DNA of 9,163 bases. Origin: Flavobacteriales bacterium UBA2426 (GTDB taxonomy: Bacteria > Bacteroidota > Bacteroidia > Flavobacteriales_F > PHOS-HE28). The notes under the pieces are model-generated. The model made no database searches. It was given only the letters and a program-made list of their open reading frames with translations, and had not been told where the DNA came from. A program made the position numbers and the translations under genes. The first letter of the stretch is position 1. Every line of letters starts with the position of its first letter. Where the stretch lies: assembly GCA_002342985.1 (NCBI GenBank), contig DDRC01000021.1, forward strand, positions 16,360 to 25,522, read 5' to 3'. Below are positions 1 through 5,196 of this stretch, one piece after another.

Positions 1-355
1 CCGCCACGAAGGTGTAGATCGCGCTGTTGCACATGATCTTCTCGCCGGTCACCTGGTCCTCAACGAACACATCGCTCCAAACCTCCATGCTGCTCCCGAA
101 AGCGCGGCTCACATGGCTGTGGATGGTGACGAAGTCGCCGAGCTTGATGGGACGGTCGAAGCCCACGTGGTTCACCGCCACGGTGACCACCACCCGCTTG
201 CAGTGCCGGTGGGCGCTGATGGCGCAGCTGATGTCGAGCCACTGCAGCAGCCGCCCGCCGAAGAGGTTGCCGAGCGTGTTGGTGTCGTTGGGGAGCACCA
301 CATGCGTGGTTTCCGAATAACTGTCGCTGACGGGGCGTGAGGCGCGGTTCATCAT
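1..355 (-). CDS. Acyl-CoA thioesterase, hotdog fold (3' end beyond window)
   Basis: The reverse strand encodes 118 residues with no stop before the window edge, so the C-terminus is missing. The family (YciA/BACH-like acyl-CoA thioesterases) hydrolyses acyl-CoA to free acid and CoA in the cytoplasm. Visible is the hallmark NDTNTLGNLFGGRLLQWLD stretch (residues 23-41). It carries the FGG turn (32-34) at the start of the central hotdog helix and an acidic residue, D41, where YciA-type enzymes have their catalytic aspartate. Further on, AVNHVGFDRPIKLGDFV and the EVWSDVFVED strand match the remaining hotdog core. Start choice: two consecutive ATG codons (355 and 352); the first is taken. A TACCTTCG promoter-like element lies only 8 nt upstream. 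It is probably transcribed separately from the propeller gene 47 bp upstream. Substrate chain length cannot be told from the sequence. The family call is firm; the exact subtype is not. Confidence 0.88.
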   Translation of the reverse strand, partial: MMNRASRPVSDSYSETTHVVLPNDTNTLGNLFGGRLLQWLDISCAISAHRHCKRVVVTVAVNHVGFDRPIKLGDFVTIHSHVSRAFGSSMEVWSDVFVEDQVTGEKIMCNSAIYTFVA

Positions 356-363
356 GTGCGGCG

Positions 364-371
364 CGAAGGTA
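364..371 (-). promoter_or_regulatory. Candidate -7 promoter element for thioesterase gene
   Basis: TACCTTCG on the minus strand matches the Bacteroidota -7 consensus TAnnTTTG with one mismatch. It lies 8 nt before the first ATG of the thioesterase gene, which implies a very short or absent 5' leader. No TTG -33 element is found at the expected 19-22 bp spacing. The same TACCTTCGCGCC string precedes the probable glutamate dehydrogenase gene on the other strand, which supports a shared functional motif. Confidence 0.45.
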
Positions 372-402
372 GTCCCCACCCTGCCCCATCACGGGCGCGG
401 CC

Positions 403-1047
403 TCAGTCCAGGGCGTGGAAGAGCACCCGGCCATCATCCGTGCCGAGCAGCAGTTGGCCCTCCCGGATAAGCAACGGTGACCGATGGTGCTGGTCCTTGT
501 TCTCGGGGAACTCCAGCTTCTGCAACGCCTTGCCGTCGGCGCCGACCACCTCCACCGCACCATGCACCGTCGCTCGCATCACAAGGTCCCCGTACTTCGC
601 TTCGGCCTGCTGGTAGAAGCGGTCGAAGGTGGAATTGCCCATGTCGAGGCCCATGGCCTTCACCGCGCGCGGATCGGGCACCCAGCGATGCTGTTGCAGC
701 GAGGGCTCGGGCTTCCCGGTCTTCATGCTGTAGACCACCCGCTTGCCGCTGTGCCCGATGAGCACGGCGTATTCGCCGTTATCGTTGAAGGCGGTGTAAT
801 AGGCTGCGGTGCCGCCATCCTCGCTGTAGGGAAGTGCGAAGAGCTTCTTGCCCGTCTCCAGGTCGATGACCTCGGCACCCTTGCTCAGGCCCACCAGAAT
901 GCGGTCGCCCTTGGGAGCGATGGCCATGCTCACCACTTCGGCCTTCGCGGTGCGCAGTGTGCGGCTGGGGACTGGCGCCACCACTTGGGCGCAAGCGGCC
1001 GATACCGTGGCCGCCGCGGCGGCAGCAAGAAGGAGTCGATGCATCAT
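403..1047 (-). CDS. Secreted short beta-propeller-like protein (WD40/PQQ-like repeats)
   Basis: The product is 214 aa. Residues 1-20 form a type I signal peptide: an Arg after the double Met, a run of Leu/Ala, and a likely cut at ACA|Q. The mature part holds about four propeller-like repeats. These include MAIAPKGDRILVGLSKGAEV with IDLETGKKLF (about 40-70), the FNDNGEYAVLIGHSGKRVV / SMKTGK unit (87-112), a weaker unit around 153-180, and LLIREGQLLLGTDDGRVLF (192-210). The 'DLETGK', 'MKTGK' and 'GADGK' turns are typical of WD40/PQQ-like blades. No catalytic residues are recognised; such proteins usually act as binding or scaffold modules. Four repeats are few for a closed propeller, so it may be partial, oligomeric or a divergent fold. 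It starts 3 bp after the STAS-like gene stops and is almost certainly co-transcribed with it. Two tandem ATGs mark the start (1047, 1044). Function is unknown. Confidence 0.72.
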   Translation of the reverse strand: MMHRLLLAAAAAATVSAACAQVVAPVPSRTLRTAKAEVVSMAIAPKGDRILVGLSKGAEVIDLETGKKLFALPYSEDGGTAAYYTAFNDNGEYAVLIGHSGKRVVYSMKTGKPEPSLQQHRWVPDPRAVKAMGLDMGNSTFDRFYQQAEAKYGDLVMRATVHGAVEVVGADGKALQKLEFPENKDQHHRSPLLIREGQLLLGTDDGRVLFHALD

Positions 1048-1050
1048 GGG

Positions 1051-1455
1051 TCAATCGTGAGAGACCAGGTTGCGCTGGAGCCTGAGCCACTCCATGGCCG
1101 CCTGGCGGTCGGGGAACATCTGGATGGGCCGGCCCGGCTTGTGATGCCGCACGAACACGTTGGCGGCGAGCTGGTGGCCGAAGTCGCGCACGATGATCGC
1201 GTCGGCGGCTATGTAGCGCGATGACTCCATCGAACTGGCATAAGCCCGGGCCTCATTGCTCATGGCGGTGCCCACCCCTACGGAGACCATCAGCAACGCC
1301 TTGCGGCCCTTTCGCTCGGCCTCGATCGCCTCGAACATCCGCTGCACGTCCTCGGGGCCCACGAGGCGATTGTCCTTGAAGTGCGTGTGCACGATATCGT
1401 CATCGAGGAAGGTGACGGTGCAGGACTCCAGATCCGTGGCATGCAGGATGGTCAT
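1051..1455 (-). CDS. Small STAS/SpoIIAA-like domain protein
   Basis: This is a 134-aa soluble protein without signal peptide or membrane segment. The pattern resembles the small single-domain STAS-like proteins common in Bacteroidota. An N-terminal beta segment (TVTFLDDDIVHTHFKDN, 13-29) is followed by a helix (GPEDVQRMFEAIEAERKG, 33-50) and a central strand (RKALLMVSVG, 51-60). Next comes the SNEARAYASS helix (66-75), then AADAIIVRDFGHQLAANVF (83-101), then KPGRPIQMFPDRQAAMEWL (106-124), the usual 'P..F.d...A..WL' ending. STAS domains often bind partner proteins or small ligands; no specific phospho-acceptor site can be assigned. It is the first gene of a two-gene unit with the secreted propeller protein. 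A perfect TAnnTTTG element lies 17 nt upstream of the ATG, so this pair probably has its own promoter. The fold assignment is by pattern recognition and the function is unknown. Confidence 0.68.
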   Translation of the reverse strand: MTILHATDLESCTVTFLDDDIVHTHFKDNRLVGPEDVQRMFEAIEAERKGRKALLMVSVGVGTAMSNEARAYASSMESSRYIAADAIIVRDFGHQLAANVFVRHHKPGRPIQMFPDRQAAMEWLRLQRNLVSHD

Positions 1456-1472
1456 CGGCGGACTGCGGGGTT

Positions 1473-1480
1473 CAAAGTTA
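1473..1480 (-). promoter_or_regulatory. Bacteroidota -7 promoter element (STAS-like gene)
   Basis: TAACTTTG on the minus strand is an exact match to the Bacteroidota -7 consensus TAnnTTTG. It sits in the 47-bp gap between the HU/SPOR gene and the STAS-like gene, 17 nt before the latter's ATG. A TTG occurs upstream (1493-1491), but at a 10-bp spacing that is too short for a canonical -33 element. This is the best promoter match in the window. Confidence 0.55.
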
Positions 1481-1502
1481 AGGCTGGCCGCAAGGGATCG
1501 GC

Positions 1503-2558
1503 TCAGCGCACCAGCAGCCAGGCCGAACGGCCTTCGGTCCCGCGCACTCGGCCCAGTGCAGCCATGGCTTCGCCGCGTGTGGCGTAGCTGCCGTACGCCA
1601 CCGGATGCAGCTGCCCGCGCTGCTTGAGGCGTCGCGCAGGGAAGCCCTTCGCCAGCAGTTCGGCCAGGAGCTTATCGGCATTCTCAGGCTGCGCGAAGCA
1701 GCCGCCCACGACATGGTAGCGGAGACCCGCTTCGGCAATCGGCGCGGCCTTCACAGCCACCGCCGTCGACTCCGCCGGTGCCTCCTTCGGCCGGCCCAGG
1801 TCGACCCGCAACCGGACATCGCGCTCCGCGTCGAGCACCACCTCGTGGATACCGGAGCCGCTTGCGGGAAGCACGAGCGGCTCAGGGCGCTCCACCGGTA
1901 TGAGGGCTGCGGTCCCCGGAGCACGGTAGGCGGCTGCCGGACCGGAGCGCCACGGAGCGATGCCGCTCCATTGCTGCTGGCCCAGCCCGCTGCTTCGATA
2001 GGCCCAGAACGCAGCCGTCCCGAAGAGGATTGCAGCCGCAGCGGCCGCAGCCCATAGCATCGCCGGCCGACGGCGCTCCTCCGGCTCCGCGGGCGCGGCC
2101 GGCGGCGGCAAGGGGCGGACCAGCGGCGCCGTCCTGGCCTGCTCCACGGGAACGGCGGCCAGCGGACGCAGGCCCAAGGCGTCCTTCAGGTAGTTCGTGC
2201 GCCGGTCGGGCTCGAACTGCAGGTTGTGCTCCGCATCGCGGAAGAAGATACCGATCTGCGGCAGCTCCAATCGGCCTTGCCGCTCCAACGACTGCCGCCA
2301 ACCGGCCACCTCTGCATCGATGCGCGCGGTCGCCGTATCGAATCCGATACCCTCGCGCTTCGCGAGGTGGTCCGCGAGGAGCCCGTCATTGCGCACCAGA
2401 TGGCGGTTGAAACTCAGGTCCTTGCCAGGCGGATGGATGAGGCGTCGGGCCTCATCTAGCCGGGCCGGGCGGTAGTGCGTGAGGAAACCGCCCCATTGCG
2501 GCACGATCACGCAATCGTGGCAGAAGAGGAGGTCGTGCAGATCGCGCTCGATGCCCAT
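1503..2558 (-). CDS. CCDC81-type HU domain / SPOR domain membrane protein
   Basis: The product is 351 aa. The N-terminus (about 1-60) carries LLFCHDCVIVPQWGGFLTHY, the signature of the first bacterial CCDC81-like HU domain ('HDCVIVP..GGF'). About 61-133 fits the second one (GIGFDTATARIDAEVAGW, ELPQIGIFF, EPDRRTNYLKDALGL). A Pro-rich linker (148-165) leads to a single membrane segment (about 166-187) flanked by ERRRP on the inner side. A periplasmic linker and a C-terminal SPOR domain follow (279-351: YHVVGGCFAQPENADKLLAE, then PVAYGSYATRGEAMAAL). SPOR domains bind denuded septal peptidoglycan. The HU half is predicted to face the cytoplasm, so the protein would link an inner HU-like module to the cell wall. 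The start at 2558 is preferred because the open frame extends a further 71 codons upstream only by running into kdsB. It lies 16 bp downstream of kdsB, so they probably share a transcript. Confidence 0.88.
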   Translation of the reverse strand: MGIERDLHDLLFCHDCVIVPQWGGFLTHYRPARLDEARRLIHPPGKDLSFNRHLVRNDGLLADHLAKREGIGFDTATARIDAEVAGWRQSLERQGRLELPQIGIFFRDAEHNLQFEPDRRTNYLKDALGLRPLAAVPVEQARTAPLVRPLPPPAAPAEPEERRRPAMLWAAAAAAAILFGTAAFWAYRSSGLGQQQWSGIAPWRSGPAAAYRAPGTAALIPVERPEPLVLPASGSGIHEVVLDAERDVRLRVDLGRPKEAPAESTAVAVKAAPIAEAGLRYHVVGGCFAQPENADKLLAELLAKGFPARRLKQRGQLHPVAYGSYATRGEAMAALGRVRGTEGRSAWLLVR

Positions 2559-2574
2559 GATTCCGAGGCCAAAT

Positions 2575-3324
2575 CTAGGCAAGGGCCACCCGCCGGCGGG
2601 CCTCCTCCAGATCGGCGGGGGTATCCACGCAGAAGGAGGGGTGCACGGTGAGGCCGATGCGCACCTTGTACCCGTTCTCCACCCAGCGCAGCTGCTCCAG
2701 CGATTCGGCCAGCTCCAGCGGCGAGGGCGGCAGCTGCACCAAGCGTTCCAGCACTTCGGCTTTATAGCCATAGAGCCCTACGTGCTTCAGGAAGCGGAAG
2801 CGGAGGTGGCGCGGGCCCGGACCCGGATTGCGCAGGAATGGGATTGCCGCGCGGCTGAAGTACAGGGCATCGCCGTTCACGTCGGTGGTGATGAGCACCT
2901 CCCCGGCATCGTCGAGGTCGCGGTCATCCGTCACCGCTTGTGCAAGCGTGGCGATGCCGCCCGGAGCGCTTCGCAGCGCCTCGCAAAGCTCATCGATCTG
3001 CTCAGGGGCGATGAAGGGCTCATCGCCCTGCACGTTCACCACGGCATCGTAGCGGTCGCGCCCCACGCGCAGAAGGGCCTCGTAACAGCGGTCCGTCCCG
3101 CTGGGATGCGCGGCCGAGGTCATCACCGCCTCAGCGCCGGCGGCGCGCACATGCTCCAGCACGCGCTCGTCGTCGGTGGCCACCACAACCCGCTCCAGCG
3201 CGCGTGACCTCCTCGCTTGCTCCACCACGCGCATCACCATGCTCGTGCCTCCGATGTCCACAAGCGGCTTGCCCGGCAGGCGGGTGCTCGCATGGCGGGC
3301 GGGGATGATGCCGAGGAATCGCAT
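2575..3324 (-). CDS. kdsB: 3-deoxy-manno-octulosonate cytidylyltransferase (CMP-Kdo synthetase)
   Basis: KdsB activates Kdo with CTP to give CMP-Kdo and pyrophosphate in the cytoplasm, for Kdo transfer onto lipid A in LPS synthesis. The 249-aa product has the full-length family architecture. It shows the nucleotide-binding loop IPARHASTRLPGKPL (7-21), VVATDDERV (47-55), HPSGTDR (73-79), the metal/nucleotide motif VNVQGDEP (96-103), and ALYFSRAAIPFLR (153-165). The Kdo-site stretch KHVGLYGYK (180-188), PSPLELAESLEQLRWVENG (200-218) and DTPADLEEAR (234-243) follow. No key motif is missing. The ATG at 3324 gives the usual N-terminus (MRFLGIIPAR). It heads a probable two-gene transcript with the HU/SPOR protein and shows that the cell makes Kdo-containing LPS. 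Confidence 0.97.
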   Translation of the reverse strand: MRFLGIIPARHASTRLPGKPLVDIGGTSMVMRVVEQARRSRALERVVVATDDERVLEHVRAAGAEAVMTSAAHPSGTDRCYEALLRVGRDRYDAVVNVQGDEPFIAPEQIDELCEALRSAPGGIATLAQAVTDDRDLDDAGEVLITTDVNGDALYFSRAAIPFLRNPGPGPRHLRFRFLKHVGLYGYKAEVLERLVQLPPSPLELAESLEQLRWVENGYKVRIGLTVHPSFCVDTPADLEEARRRVALA

Positions 3325-3333
3325 GAAACGGCG

Positions 3334-3341
3334 GCAAGGTA
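3334..3341 (-). promoter_or_regulatory. Candidate -7 promoter element for kdsB
   Basis: TACCTTGC on the minus strand lies 9 nt before the kdsB ATG. It resembles the TACCTTCG elements ahead of the thioesterase and glutamate dehydrogenase genes and continues similarly (GCCG). The match to TAnnTTTG is imperfect in the last two bases, and no TTG -33 element is found at proper spacing; the nearest TTG (3377-3375) is 33 bp away. Confidence 0.3.
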
Positions 3342-3468
3342 CCGATCAGCGCTCGCCCTTGGGGGTGTATGCGTCAAGGCCCAGATTGCCCGCGCACTCC
3401 GGGATTCTGGCCATCGCTTCTGCACCTATGGGCGCCACTGACATCAAGCACCGCTATGCGCAACCCTC

Positions 3469-3482
3469 AAAAGCGCTGCGCT
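3469..3482 (-). terminator. Weak terminator-like hairpin after GT-C gene
   Basis: On the minus strand AGCG-CAG-CGCT forms a 4-bp stem with a 3-nt loop followed by TTT, overlapping the TAG stop of the membrane protein gene. The stem is short and the T-tract brief, so this is only a possible terminator. The rest of the 156-bp gap (3325-3480) shows no gene in either direction beyond short shadow frames, and otherwise only the kdsB promoter candidate. Confidence 0.2.
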
Positions 3483-5196
3483 AGTGCTCATGCACGTGAA
3501 CCTCCAAGGAACCGGCCAGCACGGCCTCCCCACTGGGCTCCCTGCACAGGATCATCAATCGGTCGGATGCCCGCCTCACCTCGGGGGTGAGGTACCACAT
3601 GCGGATGCTGTCGCCCACCGCCCACCGCGTGGTCCGCGCATGGTAGGGGTAGCCGCCGTGCTCCATCGCCACCATCACTTCCACGGAATCGGCCACTACG
3701 GGGCCGGGCCGGAATCGCACCTCCACCCAGGCATGGTCGGTGGTGACGGCCTCTCCGTACACCGCTTGGAGCGCTCCGTTGGCGGCCCGCAGCACTGCGG
3801 AAGCCCTGTAGCCGGTGAGGTCGGGCCTGCGGGTGAAGTCTTCCTGCACGCGGTCCACCAGCAGCAGTGCATCCATGCCCTGCAACGGCGCCGTGCGCAT
3901 CCAGGCCGCCTTGTAGGCGGGCCAGGTCATGCGCGATGTGTGCAGGATGCCGCGCTCGATCTGCCAAGTCTGGAACAGGTTGAGTGCGGTGAGGGCCAGC
4001 AGCAGCGGAAGCGCTGCGCGCGCGCGCCACGGCCGCTCCTTCAGCACGGTGAGCACGGCGCCCAACGGGATGGCCATGACCGCGTAGCCCTGCACCAGGG
4101 CCCGCTGCCCGAAGCTGTCGGCATACCACCAGCAGCTCCAGCTGCTCACCACGTAGAGGTTCAGCGCGAAGAAGCCGGTGAGCGCCCACCGCCAGGCCGG
4201 CAGCGTGCGCCAGACCACCGCCAGCCCGAGGGTGGCCACCAGCATCAGCGGGGTGTACACGTACCAACCCTTGCGGAAGCTGAACAGCGCTTCACGCGTG
4301 AAGGGGCGCAGGAACTCGAAGCCCTCGCCGGGATTGTTGTAGCTCATGTAGAGCCAGCGACCGGTCATCCACTTCCAATAGGCCAACTGCGGAAGCGTCA
4401 CGAGCGCTGCTACCGCAGCCAGGAGCAGCAGATGGCTGCGGCGCTGCCAGAGCCAGGCGCCGTGCGCACGCAGCCGGCCGGCTTCGCCGCAGCCCGCCAT
4501 CAAGGGCACCACCGCCCACACCGCCTCGGAGGGGCGCGACACCACCATCAGGCCGAGCAGGAAGCCGACCGCCGCCGCATCGCGCGCACGGCCTTGGGCA
4601 CGCCACCGGATGGTGCGCCACAGCACGCCAGCGCCCAAGGCGAACAGGAAGATGTGGGGCATGCCCAGGCCCGCTGCAGCCTGATGGAACAAGTTGGTGC
4701 CGGTGACCAAGAGGGCGAGCGTGGCTGCGGTGACGGCCTCGGTGAAGAACCAGCGCAGCACGCGGCGCAGCGTGAGCAGCCCGACAAGCAGATAGGTGAG
4801 CCCGGCGGCGATGAGGGCCGCCTGGTAGGGCCACGAGAAGCCATCGCGCGGGGCGCCCAGCGCAGCCGCCGCTGCATGCCCCGCGGCGAAAAAGGGCGAC
4901 CACAGCAGGGCCAGCCCCATCGGATATCGGTTCACCCACCGCCCATCCGGCAGCTGCGTCAGCTGGTAGAGGGTGCCGGTGTTGTCGTAGGCCGCATCAG
5001 CCGCCTCCACCCAGCCGCGGTCACGGATGCCGGGGTCGCCGTGCAGCAGGGCGGCGGGCAGGTAGAGGTGGTAGCCGAAGGTATCCCAGCTGATGATGTT
5101 GCGCGGCGGATGCAGCGCCACGGCTGCGGCCACCAGCACCCACAGCGCGAACGCCACGGCCAGCGAGGGCGTGATGCGCCGCGCAGCGCGTTCCAT
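3481..5196 (-). CDS. GT-C-like multi-pass membrane protein, putative glycosyltransferase
   Basis: The product is 571 aa with about 11 predicted membrane segments (roughly 10-30, 94-115, 122-143, 152-172, 180-196, 205-235, 254-274, 312-330, 336-352, 366-385, 392-411). A non-membrane C-terminal region of about 120 residues follows. The first extracytoplasmic loop has SWDTFGYHLYLPAALL (36-51), whose acidic residue after the first helix is where GT-C/ArnT/PMT-type transferases place their catalytic Asp. RYPMGLALLWSPFF (90-103), SRPSEAVW (220-227), FRKGWYVYTPLM (307-318) and SWSCWWYADSFGQRALVQ (352-369) resemble conserved segments of an uncharacterised Bacteroidota family. Such enzymes move a sugar from a polyprenyl-phosphate donor to an envelope acceptor; donor and acceptor here are unknown. 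The start at 5196 overlaps the TonB receptor stop (TGATG); a longer frame running back to 5349 would overlap that gene by over 150 bp and begins with non-family sequence. Membrane topology is clear; enzyme activity is inferred. Confidence 0.75.
   Translation of the reverse strand: MERAARRITPSLAVAFALWVLVAAAVALHPPRNIISWDTFGYHLYLPAALLHGDPGIRDRGWVEAADAAYDNTGTLYQLTQLPDGRWVNRYPMGLALLWSPFFAAGHAAAAALGAPRDGFSWPYQAALIAAGLTYLLVGLLTLRRVLRWFFTEAVTAATLALLVTGTNLFHQAAAGLGMPHIFLFALGAGVLWRTIRWRAQGRARDAAAVGFLLGLMVVSRPSEAVWAVVPLMAGCGEAGRLRAHGAWLWQRRSHLLLLAAVAALVTLPQLAYWKWMTGRWLYMSYNNPGEGFEFLRPFTREALFSFRKGWYVYTPLMLVATLGLAVVWRTLPAWRWALTGFFALNLYVVSSWSCWWYADSFGQRALVQGYAVMAIPLGAVLTVLKERPWRARAALPLLLALTALNLFQTWQIERGILHTSRMTWPAYKAAWMRTAPLQGMDALLLVDRVQEDFTRRPDLTGYRASAVLRAANGALQAVYGEAVTTDHAWVEVRFRPGPVVADSVEVMVAMEHGGYPYHARTTRWAVGDSIRMWYLTPEVRRASDRLMILCREPSGEAVLAGSLEVHVHEH

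Noticed and set aside
356..402. GCCC-GTGATG-GGGC hairpin after the propeller gene
   Set aside because: It has a 4-bp stem with no T-tract, which is not enough for a terminator.
484..1224. 246-codon + strand open frame opposite the propeller and STAS-like genes
   Set aside because: It is antisense to two genes with family resemblance and its own translation shows no fold or signal.
2559..2771. 71-codon N-terminal extension of the HU/SPOR protein
   Set aside because: It overlaps kdsB and has Trp/Cys/Arg/Pro-rich shadow composition; the HU domain begins right after the ATG at 2558.
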